DNA from: JABMMZ01 sp040386935
GTDB lineage: Bacteria; Bacteroidota; Bacteroidia; NS11-12g; UBA955
Direction of reading: 5' to 3'
Assembly (NCBI GenBank): GCA_040386935.1
Contig: JAZKEQ010000016.1
Coordinates: 68,963-132,962 of the forward strand
Length of the DNA: 64,000 nt
Shown: positions 51,585 through 61,103 of the stretch, piece after piece
Numbering within the stretch: position 1 is the stretch's first letter
Layout of the letters: every line of letters starts with the position of its first letter
The notes under the pieces: model-generated
Databases searched by the model: none
Seen by the model: the letters and a program-made list of their open reading frames with translations, nothing else
What the model was told of the DNA's origin: nothing
Program-made: the position numbers and the translations under genes

Positions 51585-52607
51585 TTACTTGGTAAATGCC
51601 AACGATTTGTAGGTAGGGTCAGTCAATAAAATATACCTGGAATTGTCACCAAATTTGAGATTTGAGTACAATGTGATTCTTCGCGAGGCAAATATGCCCA
51701 ATGCTCTGGTGATATTGGTATATTCGGTTTGTTTTTGAACAATACCGATAGAGGGTTCTGTTGACTGTATGTAATTGTCGAGTTCCAGATTGCCTGCTGT
51801 CAGTTCCAGATTGCAGGGCAAAAATCTTCGGGTGACATCAGGGTTATTGGGAATTCGGGTCAGCAACATGTCGTAAAAAGACGACCCTTTGATGCTGCTT
51901 GAAATAGATTCATTGCCTTTGGTGTCAATGGTTCTGATATTATTGAGTACACGCCATTTAACAGTTTTATTCACCTTGATATTCGTATCGTTCTTATTCA
52001 CCTCCTGATAGTTGAAATAAAAATAACCGTCAAATATTTTACTGCCGATTGGTGAATTGAAAAGTATTCTAAAATTAGCATTATATGGGAAATCAATCAT
52101 CGATGAAGGCACAAATACACTGGTGGGGGAAGTTAAGCGAACGGGGTCTGAAATATCTGTAATGGCAGTGATGTATTTTTGCGACTTAGGCAGACGAAGA
52201 TCCAATCTGTAATGAAGAAATTCTGCCGGTTTATTGGGGTTTCTGGCATACACCTTTTCAGTGGTGGCATATAGGTAATTCGGAGAATTGGCAAAGTAAC
52301 CACTGTCTTTCAATAGCACATTGGCCCTGTACAAATAAATGACACGACCGGTTTCAATCTCAGTCAGTGTTGGTGCCAGACTGTCAAAATACAGTGAATC
52401 GGCCACCTTGGCGACATCTTTTGCCGGTGAGTTGGGATTGGTAAATACTTTGTTGATTTTAATAAATTGAACAGGCTGAGAAGGGTCGAGTACGCCATAC
52501 ACAGAGGCATTCTCTTCGTAATCGGCCAATACTTCTATTTCGTTAGAGCAGGAATTGGTAGAAAAAACAACAAACAGTAAGGTTAAAAAATAACAACAGG
52601 TCTTCAT
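51585..52607 (-). CDS. DUF4249-like secreted lipoprotein
   Basis: A 340-residue protein with a lipoprotein signal (MKTCCYFLTLLFVVFSTNSC, Cys20). The N-terminal part (VYGVLDPSQPVQFIKINKVFTNP) and the later beta segments are consistent with DUF4249-type proteins, where the mature domain has an Ig-like fold followed by a variable region. I call the family tentatively. No catalytic residues can be identified. It faces the plus-strand coiled-coil gene divergently across 47 bp. A stretch inside it (51712-51726) happens to match part of the dispersed motif, but it is coding and lacks GATAATG. Confidence 0.6.
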   Translation of the reverse strand: MKTCCYFLTLLFVVFSTNSCSNEIEVLADYEENASVYGVLDPSQPVQFIKINKVFTNPNSPAKDVAKVADSLYFDSLAPTLTEIETGRVIYLYRANVLLKDSGYFANSPNYLYATTEKVYARNPNKPAEFLHYRLDLRLPKSQKYITAITDISDPVRLTSPTSVFVPSSMIDFPYNANFRILFNSPIGSKIFDGYFYFNYQEVNKNDTNIKVNKTVKWRVLNNIRTIDTKGNESISSSIKGSSFYDMLLTRIPNNPDVTRRFLPCNLELTAGNLELDNYIQSTEPSIGIVQKQTEYTNITRALGIFASRRITLYSNLKFGDNSRYILLTDPTYKSLAFTK

Positions 52608-52622
52608 TAATATAAATTTCGC

Positions 52623-52630
52623 TAATTTTG
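52623..52630 (+). promoter_or_regulatory. -7 promoter box for the LamG-like coiled-coil gene
   Basis: TAATTTTG fits TAnnTTTG, 24 bp before the ATG at 52655, and excludes the longer frame from 52628. Confidence 0.6.
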
Positions 52631-52654
52631 CAAGAATTCAAAGTAACTGCAAAG

Positions 52655-54028
52655 ATGAAGAAATTATTTGTACTTTTAAACTGTATGGCCGTATTATTTG
52701 TCTATGGACAAGAAGTTCAAAAGGATTTTACAAAAATTTTACTGGATGAGGATTTCAACAATGGCGACAAGAACTGGAACAGTACTTTCAATATCGACAA
52801 TCTTTTTATCGCCCAAAACGGGTTTTATGAACTGTTCAGAAGGTCTGAAAAATCAGGCTATTTCATTTTACCTAAGGAAAATATCGAGTACAGTGCTTTT
52901 GAATTAGAAACCGCCATAACATTTGCTGAACACGATAACAAAAAACAAAGTGCCGGTGTATTATTGATGGCCAAAGACAACAGCAGTGGCTTGCTCGTTG
53001 AAATCAATCAAAAAAGAGAATTCAGAATACTCAGGATTTATAAAGACAAGCAAGTAGTAAAAGTAGGCAGTGGCAATGGCTGGATAAAAGCTGCTCAGAT
53101 GATGACCAAAACAGTGAATACCATTACCATCAAAACTTATGACAAGGTGTATGATCTTTACCTGAATGGTGCATTTGCCATCTCTTTTACTGAGATTGAA
53201 CTGAACAAAGGCATGGTGGGTCTGTATGTAGGCGCCAATAGCAAAATCAAATACGATTATCTGAAGATAAAAGGGGAGGAAAAAACCGACCTGAGTACAT
53301 TGGAAGTATCGAATGTGAAGGAAGAAGAAAAAGCATTTACTCAAATCATCATCAATCTCAAGGGTCAGATCAATAAAAAAGACAAGGAAATTGATGAATT
53401 AAAAAGCAAATTGAAAATGGCAGGAACAGGTACTCCGATTGCCGGAACCCGCGATACTGCCTTAATCAATGAACGCAACCGACTGAATAATAAAGTAAGT
53501 GAACTGGAATCGGATAATCAAAATCTGCAGTTGCAACTGATGGCTGCCGAAGAAGAAAAAAAGAAACTCGAAGAATTTAAAGCAGGCGTTCAAAACAGTC
53601 AGGAAAATGGCGATATCATTATTAACCTCACCAATATGGTTGGCAATCAAAAACAAAAGATTGAAGAACTTGAGCTGCGCAATAAAAGTCTTAACAGCGA
53701 AAATAACAGCTTGTTTATAGAGACAAAAGATCTCACCAAGCAATTGGATTCCAAGACCAATACATTGACAACTGAACAGGCGAAGAATCTGCGTTTGAAA
53801 TATGAATTGGACAGTTTAAAGAAAATGGTGACGGCACTTAATGATTCAATAAAAGTAAAAAATGCAGCGATCAAAAAAGCTGAAACACCAACACCTGAGC
53901 AACAGTTGAGCGAAGAAGAAAAATTGCAACAAATGATTGAAAAAGAGCGTTTGGAGCGATTGAAACGCAAAGAGGAAGAAGAAAAGAAAAAGCAAGAAGA
54001 AGGTGAGGGTAGTAACGGCAACGGATGA
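52655..54028 (+). CDS. Secreted protein with LamG-like domain and long coiled coil
   Basis: A ~457-residue protein. A signal peptide (MKKLFVLLNCMAVLFVYGQ) precedes a concanavalin/LamG-like beta-sandwich (~20-200: LLDEDFNNGDKNWNSTFNID, AGVLLMAKDNSSGLLVEINQ, NTITIKTYDKVYDLYLNGAF, VGLYVGANSKIKYDYLKIKG), similar to the domain often used to measure or bind sugars. From ~210 on it is a charged coiled coil (INKKDKEIDELKSKLK) to a Lys/Glu-rich tail ending in Gly/Asn. Function unknown. It overlaps the next gene by four bases (ATGA). Confidence 0.72.
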   Translation: MKKLFVLLNCMAVLFVYGQEVQKDFTKILLDEDFNNGDKNWNSTFNIDNLFIAQNGFYELFRRSEKSGYFILPKENIEYSAFELETAITFAEHDNKKQSAGVLLMAKDNSSGLLVEINQKREFRILRIYKDKQVVKVGSGNGWIKAAQMMTKTVNTITIKTYDKVYDLYLNGAFAISFTEIELNKGMVGLYVGANSKIKYDYLKIKGEEKTDLSTLEVSNVKEEEKAFTQIIINLKGQINKKDKEIDELKSKLKMAGTGTPIAGTRDTALINERNRLNNKVSELESDNQNLQLQLMAAEEEKKKLEEFKAGVQNSQENGDIIINLTNMVGNQKQKIEELELRNKSLNSENNSLFIETKDLTKQLDSKTNTLTTEQAKNLRLKYELDSLKKMVTALNDSIKVKNAAIKKAETPTPEQQLSEEEKLQQMIEKERLERLKRKEEEEKKKQEEGEGSNGNG

Positions 54029-54384
54029 AGATTGTAAGTACCACTTTACTGAGTTTGTTGACATTGGGGAACAAAAAAGTTGTGGCAATGGCATTATGGC
54101 CTGTTATTATTTTTAAAGATCAGGCTTCTGCCAATAATCTTGTTGTACTCAATCACGAAAAAATTCATCACCGTCAACAACTTGAGTTATTAATCATTCC
54201 CTATTACATTTGGTATTTTATCGAGTATTGGGTGGGCATGTTTGGCAATAAATTTAATCATCAGGTCGCTTATATGGCCATTAGTTTCGAACGCGAGGCA
54301 TTTGCAAACCAGGGCAATTTCCATTACCTGGGTACAAGAAAATGGCTGAACAGCTGGCCTTTTTTTAAAGCGCGATTTAAATAA
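54025..54384 (+). CDS. Small HExxH membrane-associated protein
   Basis: A 119-residue protein that carries the zinc-binding motif HEKIH (in VVLNHEKIHHRQQLELL, ~residues 44-60) and a downstream acidic FEREAFANQGNF segment that could supply the third metal ligand. This gives a gluzincin-like HExxH-x(~45)-E pattern. A hydrophobic stretch follows the motif (IIPYYIWYFIEYWVGMF). It is far shorter than any complete peptidase, so it may be a minimal protease of a small Bacteroidota-type family I do not recognise by name. It overlaps the upstream coiled-coil gene by ATGA, so the two are coupled. Confidence 0.65.
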   Translation: MKIVSTTLLSLLTLGNKKVVAMALWPVIIFKDQASANNLVVLNHEKIHHRQQLELLIIPYYIWYFIEYWVGMFGNKFNHQVAYMAISFEREAFANQGNFHYLGTRKWLNSWPFFKARFK

Positions 54385-54395
54385 TAATTTGTCAA

Positions 54396-55277
54396 CTACA
54401 GGCGGTCCGCAATCATTTGAATGATCTCAGCTGTTTTACTCCACACGAAAAAATGGCTTTCATTGGGATAAGTCACTGTGTCTACGGTTGTATTTGTAAA
54501 CATGTATTTTACATATTCCTGATTGCCATAAGGTGCCAACGGATCCTCAGTGCCATGTAATTCAATGATGGGGGTTTTAAAGTTGATGTATGCCGGTTCC
54601 ATTAAGCGCAATTCATCGGGAAGGGGTTGCATTTCCTTGGTGCTGTTTTTTAAATCACGGCTAATGGCCCAGCGCCAGCCCCACCATTTGCTCATTTTTT
54701 GAAGCTTTCTTTTCCATTTAATATCCTCTTCAATCGAAGGGCTGATGGTTGGAGAAATCAGCATAATCTGTTTCGTGATTTCGGGATAGGTGAGGGCAAA
54801 TTTTACTGCTACCGGACCGCCATAAGAGTGAGATACAACTGTTATTTGCTTTGTGTTTTTGCGCAATTGCAATACACCTGAAATGAATTTAACCTGATCA
54901 GCAAGTGTTGCCACACCTTCATTGCCGCTTTCGCCATAACCGGGCCTGTCGACTGCTATCAGGTAAGCTTTGGTCCTCAGCATAGAATCGGCCAGGTAAT
55001 CCTTAAAGGCATCCCAGCTGCCCGGTGAACCGTGAATAAAGAATACGATGGGCATTGTGTCGTTGCCGGTGCATACAAACCGCATTTTTCTTCCTTGAAC
55101 AGATAATTGTGTGTCGCTGAAACTGACTTTGTGTTCAGCAAAAAAGTTGCGTGTTTTTTTGGGATTCAGTCCGCTTGGCAGTGCATTCGATAATAATGGC
55201 AATAGAAAAAAAAGAACCAACAGATAGCAACACCATTTCAAAAGTCGCTTCGTCCAATTCCTTTTTATGGCCGGCAT
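54396..55277 (-). CDS. Alpha/beta hydrolase
   Basis: A 293-residue alpha/beta-hydrolase-fold enzyme with an N-terminal membrane anchor or signal (LLKWCCYLLVLFFLLPLLSN). The oxyanion motif is VFFIHGSPGSWDAF (~residues 73-86). The nucleophile elbow is VSHSYGG (Ser at about residue 151). The acid is in LHGTEDPLAP and the histidine in YPNESHFFVWS, so the triad is complete. The substrate is not predictable. It starts two bases after the stop of the TPR histidine kinase on the same strand, so the two are one operon and the hydrolase may act under that sensor. Confidence 0.88.
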   Translation of the reverse strand: MPAIKRNWTKRLLKWCCYLLVLFFLLPLLSNALPSGLNPKKTRNFFAEHKVSFSDTQLSVQGRKMRFVCTGNDTMPIVFFIHGSPGSWDAFKDYLADSMLRTKAYLIAVDRPGYGESGNEGVATLADQVKFISGVLQLRKNTKQITVVSHSYGGPVAVKFALTYPEITKQIMLISPTISPSIEEDIKWKRKLQKMSKWWGWRWAISRDLKNSTKEMQPLPDELRLMEPAYINFKTPIIELHGTEDPLAPYGNQEYVKYMFTNTTVDTVTYPNESHFFVWSKTAEIIQMIADRL

Positions 55278-55279
55278 GG

Positions 55280-57199
55280 TTAGGTTGTTTTAAGATGAAC
55301 ACTTACAGTGGTACCTTCACCAACTGATGATTGCAGCTGGTAAACGGCTCCAACTTCTGCAGCCCTACTTTCCATATTTAACAATCCGTAATGGCCTTTG
55401 TTTTTTCCATCTTCGGTATTGAATCCATGACCGTTATCATTTATTCTGAAATTGAAAATACTGGTATCGTCATTATAAAATTTAATATGGAGTTGTGAAG
55501 CACCAGAATGTTTAATGGCATTGCTGAAAGCCTCCTGGCAGATTCTGAATAAATTCAATGCCTGAAGTGGGTTGAGTACTTTTGAATGCTGAATGTCTTC
55601 ACTGAATTCGCATTTGATATCGCTGTTAAAGTCCAGCATTTTTAATGCATATTGTTTGAATTTATCTGCAAATGCTTCAGTGGTTACTGTTTCATTATTA
55701 AGTGCCCATACAGTTTCCCTGAGTGTAAGTATGGCCTGCTTGCTCATTTCTGCCACCGATCTCAATCGATTGTTATCCGGAACAATGGTTTGTATAACAT
55801 CCAGATTACTGACAATATAAGAAAGCTGTGCACCAACATTGTCGTGCAAGTCATGTGAAATGGCAATTCTCTGTAAGTGTTCAGCATCTTTGATTTTATT
55901 TCGCGCTTCAAGTGCTTCTAAAAATTGCCTGCGTTTGAAGTACAAAAAACCACCACCGATAAACAATATGGCAAGAATGATGACACCTAAGCTGAGTTGA
56001 TTGCGGAGCTTTAATTCAGTCGCAGCATTTTTTATCTGAAGATCTTGGATCTTATTTTTCTGTGCCAATTGCTTGTTTTCACTGGCTTTTCGCTCAACAC
56101 CAAATTTAGCTTCAGTACTGGCAATCAGTTTAGATGTTTCTTCTCTGAAGATTGAATCGCGGATGTTTTTTACTTTTCTCAAATAAATTGCAGCTGTTTT
56201 ATAGTCGCCAAACCGCATTTTTACAACTGCATAATGGTAATAAATATTTGAAATGATTTTAGGCGATCTGATTTTATTGCTGATTTCGAAAGCTTCGGCC
56301 ACATATTTTTCAGATTCTTTTTTGTTGCCAATTCTGTCGTAGGTTTCCGCTATATAAATTAGCGTTTCGCCATAGGAATTGTAGCTGCCTGATTTTCTTT
56401 GATACTCCATGGCCTTCAAGTAATAGGTGATGGCCCGGTCATATTGTTTTAACAATTGAAAGTCGTTGCCGATATTGTTATAGCATTTACCCAGATTGTA
56501 ATAGTCTTCTTCTTTTTCAAAAATGGCAATGGCATTTTCATTGATGAGCAAAGATGAATCGTATTTGAATTCCTGCGACATAATCATAGCAAGATTGCAC
56601 ATGACGCTTGCTTGTTCATAATCGCGTTCCGCTTTTTTATAATAATCGAGTGCTTTGAAAAAATTGAATTTTGCTTTTGTGTGATGCCTCAGGTCGATGT
56701 AAACCAACCCTATATTATTGTAGCAATTGCCTAAATAGTGATTGTGCTGAATACTTTCCAAAGGCTTAATGGCTTCATGAAAGCTGTTTAGCGCATTGTT
56801 ATAATCACCCATATTCACTAGCGTTAATCCGATATTGCATAAAGTACTGCCTTCGCCTTTCTTGTTTTTAAGCGCTCTGTTAATGGCCAAAGATTTTTTG
56901 TAATAGAACAAGGCACTGTCAAATGCCCCTTCAACATCATACACGACACCTATCCTGTTATTGGCTCCTGCCTCACCCTTTTTAAATTTTATTTCCTGAG
57001 CCAATTGCAATGCTTCGAATGCCTGAGATTTGGCCAGTCCTATATTGGAATAAAGATTTTCAAAACACAAATCATTCAGTTGATTGACCCTGTTGGTATC
57101 CTTTTGAGCAGATGTCGATGAGGATAACATGATAGACATTGCCAGTAATATGTATGGTAATATGTACGATTTTAGGCGGAATAGGGGTGTTTTATCCAT
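55280..57199 (-). CDS. TPR-domain sensor histidine kinase (HisKA_3 type)
   Basis: A 639-residue sensor. A signal peptide or first membrane segment (ILPYILLAMSIMLSSSTSAQ) is followed by about seven TPR units (~40-330; e.g. KKGEGSTLCNIGLTLVNMGD, YYNLGKCYNNIGNDFQLLKQ), a membrane span (LSLGVIILAILFIGGGFLYF, ~400-419) and a HisKA_3 H-box AISHDLHDNVGAQLSYIVSN. The ATPase domain has CQEAFSNAIKHSGAS (N-box), RINDNGHGFN and GHYGLLNMESRA (G-boxes) and is complete. LytS/NarL-type kinases of this layout normally pair with a LytTR or LuxR regulator, but none is adjacent here. It heads the operon with the alpha/beta hydrolase. Confidence 0.92.
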   Translation of the reverse strand: MDKTPLFRLKSYILPYILLAMSIMLSSSTSAQKDTNRVNQLNDLCFENLYSNIGLAKSQAFEALQLAQEIKFKKGEAGANNRIGVVYDVEGAFDSALFYYKKSLAINRALKNKKGEGSTLCNIGLTLVNMGDYNNALNSFHEAIKPLESIQHNHYLGNCYNNIGLVYIDLRHHTKAKFNFFKALDYYKKAERDYEQASVMCNLAMIMSQEFKYDSSLLINENAIAIFEKEEDYYNLGKCYNNIGNDFQLLKQYDRAITYYLKAMEYQRKSGSYNSYGETLIYIAETYDRIGNKKESEKYVAEAFEISNKIRSPKIISNIYYHYAVVKMRFGDYKTAAIYLRKVKNIRDSIFREETSKLIASTEAKFGVERKASENKQLAQKNKIQDLQIKNAATELKLRNQLSLGVIILAILFIGGGFLYFKRRQFLEALEARNKIKDAEHLQRIAISHDLHDNVGAQLSYIVSNLDVIQTIVPDNNRLRSVAEMSKQAILTLRETVWALNNETVTTEAFADKFKQYALKMLDFNSDIKCEFSEDIQHSKVLNPLQALNLFRICQEAFSNAIKHSGASQLHIKFYNDDTSIFNFRINDNGHGFNTEDGKNKGHYGLLNMESRAAEVGAVYQLQSSVGEGTTVSVHLKTT

Positions 57200-57218
57200 G
57201 AATTCGGTAAAAATACAT

Positions 57219-57226
57219 CAAATGTA
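57219..57226 (-). promoter_or_regulatory. -7 promoter box for the TPR kinase operon
   Basis: TACATTTG on the minus strand fits TAnnTTTG, 20 bp before the ATG at 57199. Confidence 0.6.
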
Positions 57227-57253
57227 TTATTTTTATGGGATACTAAAATACTA

Positions 57254-57261
57254 TATGTTTG
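57254..57261 (+). promoter_or_regulatory. -7 promoter box for the lipoprotein gene
   Basis: TATGTTTG fits TAnnTTTG, 27 bp before the ATG at 57288. It lies back to back with the kinase promoter box, 27 bp away. Confidence 0.6.
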
Positions 57262-57287
57262 CGACAACCAAATAAATATTGATTAAC

Positions 57288-58124
57288 ATGAAAAAATTCA
57301 AACTAAGTTTAATGATGATTACGGCAATGGTGTTGCTGGCATCATGCGGAGGCCAAATCAGATTAACCGAAACAGAATCTGTAGGAAAAGACGCGGTAGT
57401 AAATTCTGTATGCGAAAATGAAGACATTAAAGTGAGCTATGACTTTTGGTCTGAGAATGGCGTAACGTATTTTTCTCTTTACAACAAAGCTGATAAGCCG
57501 ATGTACATCGACTGGAAGCGTTCAGTATTCGTTTACAACGACTGGAAAAACAATTTCTGGGTAGAGAAAAGCACAACAGAAACTTACCTTGTACCAACAG
57601 GAACAGGTAAAAACATTACTTATGAAAGAAAATCTTCTACAGTAGTAGCTGAAAGATACACTTTCATTCCTCCTCACACTTATGTATCTGTGCCAATGAC
57701 TTATGTTATCATGAGTTCTGCAACACAAGTAAATACTGAGTCTACAGGCGACAACAAAATGACTATGACCATCACAGATGATCTGAAAAAAGACAAAACA
57801 GCTCAGAAAGAAAAAATTGCAAGCACTACCGGTAAAGGCACGGTAAATGTTTACACTAAATCTTTCACAAAAGAAAATTCACCATGCAGATTCAGAAACT
57901 TCCTGACTTACTCTTTCAACGAGAATTTCAGCACTGAAAAGCACATTGAAAACGAATTTTATGTGAGCAAACACACTCAAATGAAATCTAAAAACTTCCT
58001 GGGCAAATCTCAGAAAGTAAAACTTAACGTAAAAATGGGTGGTAGCAAAGCTAAAGGTAAAGTAAAAGTTTACGATTCACCTTACAGAAAAGGTACCAGC
58101 TGGTATAAAGTTCTTTTGTTTTAA
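57288..58124 (+). CDS. Hypothetical lipoprotein
   Basis: A ~278-residue protein with a lipoprotein signal (MKKFKLSLMMITAMVLLASCGG, Cys20). The body (YDFWSENGVTYFSLYNKADK, VFVYNDWKNNFWVEKST, RYTFIPPHTYVSVPMTYVIM) is a beta-rich domain that recurs in Bacteroidota lipoproteins, and a basic C-terminus (GGSKAKGKVKVYDSPYRKGT) follows. I do not recognise a named family. The ATG at 57288 is preferred over a TTG nine bases earlier. It is monocistronic and ends at a clean terminator. Confidence 0.7.
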   Translation: MKKFKLSLMMITAMVLLASCGGQIRLTETESVGKDAVVNSVCENEDIKVSYDFWSENGVTYFSLYNKADKPMYIDWKRSVFVYNDWKNNFWVEKSTTETYLVPTGTGKNITYERKSSTVVAERYTFIPPHTYVSVPMTYVIMSSATQVNTESTGDNKMTMTITDDLKKDKTAQKEKIASTTGKGTVNVYTKSFTKENSPCRFRNFLTYSFNENFSTEKHIENEFYVSKHTQMKSKNFLGKSQKVKLNVKMGGSKAKGKVKVYDSPYRKGTSWYKVLLF

Positions 58125-58143
58125 TCTTTTTTATTGATTTATT

Positions 58144-58169
58144 AAAGCCCCGAACTTCGGGGCTTTTTT
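58144..58169 (+). terminator. Terminator after the lipoprotein gene
   Basis: A stem AAAGCCCCGAA/TTCGGGGCTTT (58144-58154 with 58156-58166) and T-run to 58169. It is almost identical to the hairpin at 42423-42441. Confidence 0.92.
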
Positions 58170-58277
58170 ATTGCCATTAAATTTCTCAGGTCCGGGGTGA
58201 ACTAAAAGTTTTTTTAATTGTTATAATTAATTGGCCTAAAATCCATGCAGATGGATTTTCTTTGCAGTAGAATTCAA

Positions 58278-61103
58278 ATGAATCAACAAGAAACGATAGA
58301 AATAACAGGAGCTTCTGAACATAATTTAAAATCAATCGACCTGAGTATCCCCCGCAATCAACTGGTAGTATTTACCGGACTAAGTGGTAGCGGTAAATCC
58401 AGTCTCGCATTCGATACAATATTTGCTGAAGGGCAAAGACGATATCTCGAAACTTTCAGCGCTTACGCCCGTCAATTTATTGGCGACATGAAACGACCGA
58501 AGGTTGATAAAATTGACGGCCTTTCACCCGTTATCAGCATCGAACAAAAAACAGTCAGCCGCAATCCAAGATCAACAGTAGGCACCATTACCGAAGTTTA
58601 TGATTTTCTGAGATTGTTGTTTGCCAGAGGGGCTGATGCTTACAGTTATATCAGTGGCGAAAAGATGGTGAGATACAGCGAAGACCAGATCATGGCCATC
58701 ATCCTGGAGAAGTTCAGTTTGAAAAAAATCATCGTATTAGCACCAGTTGTAAAAGGCAGAAAAGGACATTATCGCGAGTTATTTGAATTGATTCGCAAAC
58801 AAGGATACAGAAAGGTAAGGGTTGACGGTACCATGATGGAGATAGAAACCGGCCTGCAACTCGACCGCTATAAAATACACGACATCGAAGTGGTGATTGA
58901 TAGAATCGAACCCAGTGATGCCAATAAAAATCGCATCAATGAAAGCATTAAAACCGCTTTTAAAATGGGAAAAGGCACACTCTCTATTCTCGATTTATCC
59001 GACAATAAGGTGCATTTTTTCAGTCGCTTTTTGATGGATCCTGCCACAGGATTGAGTTATGATGAACCACAACCCAATACATTTTCATTCAATAGTCCTT
59101 ATGGCGCCTGTACCAATTGCAATGGGTTAGGCATAGTAAGCGAAGTAAATGTAGAGCATATTATTCCCGATAGAAGTAAAAGCATCAATAAAGGCGCTAT
59201 ACTGCCGATTGGTGAAGTAAGAGAGAATTATACATTTGCCCAGTTAAGGGGTTTGGCTAAAAAATTTAAATTCAGTTTGGCCGATCCCATCTCTAAATTA
59301 TCTGACGAAATATTGGATGTTATACTCCATGGTAGTACCGAACACTTTACTGTTTCCTATACCAATTACGAAGGCAAAACACAATCGATAGAAACAACTT
59401 TCAAAGGCATTATCCCTATTATTGAGGAGCAGTATTACGAAGGCAGCAGCGAGAGTTTAAGTCGTTGGGCTGAAGAATTTATGCATGCCAAGGAATGTCC
59501 TGAGTGCAAGGGACAGCGTTTGAAAAAAGAAGCCTTGCATTACCGTTTACAGGATAAAAATATTGCCGATCTCTCCATGATTTCAATTGGAGAATTAAGT
59601 AAATGGCTAGGCAGCATTGAAGCAAAACTCAGCGACAGACAAAAAATAATTGCTGGAGAAATTATCAAAGAAATTAGCACGAGAGTGAGTTTTTTGATGA
59701 ATGTCGGTCTCGATTATCTGACACTTAATAGTCCTGCAAATACCTTGAGTGGTGGTGAAGCACAACGCATTCGCCTGGCAACACAAATTGGATCACAATT
59801 AGTGAATGTGCTTTACATTCTCGATGAGCCAAGCATTGGTTTACATCAGCGCGACAACGAGAAATTGATTAGCTCTTTGAAACAACTCAGAGACATAGGC
59901 AATAGCGTGATAGTGGTGGAACACGACAAGGACATGATAGCCGAAAGCGATTATATTGTCGACATTGGTCCTCATGCCGGTGTTAATGGCGGACGCATTG
60001 TTGCTCAAGGGAATTACGAAGAGTTTCTGAAACAAAATTCTACAACAGCCCAGTACATTAACGGCACCAAATTTATTCCGGTTCCCAAAAAACGCAGAAA
60101 AGGCAATGGCAATAAATTGGTTTTGAAAGGTTGTACAGGTCATAATCTCAAAAATGTAAACATTGAATTACCCCTCGGTCAATTCATTTGCGTAACAGGT
60201 GTATCAGGCAGTGGTAAGTCATCGCTGATCAATGAAACACTCTATCCGATACTGGCTAAGCATGTATACAATAGCAAATACCAATGCCTGCCTTATAAGA
60301 GTATAACCGGGTTGGAACACATTGATAAGGTGATACGCATCGACCAGTCGCCAATAGGTAGAACACCCCGCAGTAACCCTGCTACTTATACAGGTGTTTT
60401 CAGCGATATCCGCAATCTGTTTGCCATGTTGCCTGAAGCAAAAATAAGGGGGTATAAGCCCGGTCGTTTTTCATTTAATGTGAGTGGCGGTCGTTGTGAA
60501 ACTTGCAAAGGTGGAGGGTATAAAGTGATTCAAATGAATTTTTTACCTGATGTAGAAGTGCTGTGCGATGTATGTAATGGCAAACGCTATAACCGGGAAA
60601 CACTTGAGGTGCGCTACAAAGGAAAAAGTATCAACGATGTATTGGATATGCCGATTGAACATGCAGTAGAATTCTTCGATAACATGCCTCAGATTCACCG
60701 CAAAATGCAGGCATTGAAAGATGTTGGATTGGGTTATATTACTTTGGGGCAGTCATCTACTACATTGAGTGGTGGTGAGGCGCAGCGTGTAAAATTAGCC
60801 GAAGAATTGAGCAAGAAAGATACCGGCAGCACATTTTATATTCTGGATGAACCGACAACCGGATTGCACTTTGATGATATTGCCGTGTTGTTAGGTGTAT
60901 TGAATCGCCTGACTGAGAAAGGCAATACCATACTGGTGATAGAACACAACATGGATGTAATAAAAGTAGCGGACTATATCATAGATTTAGGTCCTGAAGG
61001 TGGGCATGGCGGTGGTGAAATACTGGCTACAGGATCACCCGAAGAAGTCAGCAAATCAAAGAAAAGCCATACTGCGCGATTCCTGAAAAAGGAATTGGTT
61101 TAA
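58278..61103 (+). CDS. uvrA: Excinuclease ABC subunit A
   Basis: A ~941-residue UvrA (E. coli 940). It recognises bulky DNA damage and loads UvrB in nucleotide-excision repair. Two ABC ATPase halves: Walker A GLSGSGKSSLAFDTIFAEGQ near residue 34 and GVSGSGKSSLINETLYP near 648, each with a signature LSGGEAQRIRLA or LSGGEAQRVKLAEE and a DEPS/TTGLH Walker B. Zinc-finger cysteines: ACTNCNGLG, CPECKGQRLK, CETCKGGGYK and CDVCNGKRYN. The ATG at 58278 (MNQQETIEITGASEHNLK) gives the usual length; an in-frame start at 58245 would add 11 non-conserved residues. The 3' end overlaps the beta-barrel gene on the other strand by 4 bp. Confidence 0.97.
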   Translation: MNQQETIEITGASEHNLKSIDLSIPRNQLVVFTGLSGSGKSSLAFDTIFAEGQRRYLETFSAYARQFIGDMKRPKVDKIDGLSPVISIEQKTVSRNPRSTVGTITEVYDFLRLLFARGADAYSYISGEKMVRYSEDQIMAIILEKFSLKKIIVLAPVVKGRKGHYRELFELIRKQGYRKVRVDGTMMEIETGLQLDRYKIHDIEVVIDRIEPSDANKNRINESIKTAFKMGKGTLSILDLSDNKVHFFSRFLMDPATGLSYDEPQPNTFSFNSPYGACTNCNGLGIVSEVNVEHIIPDRSKSINKGAILPIGEVRENYTFAQLRGLAKKFKFSLADPISKLSDEILDVILHGSTEHFTVSYTNYEGKTQSIETTFKGIIPIIEEQYYEGSSESLSRWAEEFMHAKECPECKGQRLKKEALHYRLQDKNIADLSMISIGELSKWLGSIEAKLSDRQKIIAGEIIKEISTRVSFLMNVGLDYLTLNSPANTLSGGEAQRIRLATQIGSQLVNVLYILDEPSIGLHQRDNEKLISSLKQLRDIGNSVIVVEHDKDMIAESDYIVDIGPHAGVNGGRIVAQGNYEEFLKQNSTTAQYINGTKFIPVPKKRRKGNGNKLVLKGCTGHNLKNVNIELPLGQFICVTGVSGSGKSSLINETLYPILAKHVYNSKYQCLPYKSITGLEHIDKVIRIDQSPIGRTPRSNPATYTGVFSDIRNLFAMLPEAKIRGYKPGRFSFNVSGGRCETCKGGGYKVIQMNFLPDVEVLCDVCNGKRYNRETLEVRYKGKSINDVLDMPIEHAVEFFDNMPQIHRKMQALKDVGLGYITLGQSSTTLSGGEAQRVKLAEELSKKDTGSTFYILDEPTTGLHFDDIAVLLGVLNRLTEKGNTILVIEHNMDVIKVADYIIDLGPEGGHGGGEILATGSPEEVSKSKKSHTARFLKKELV

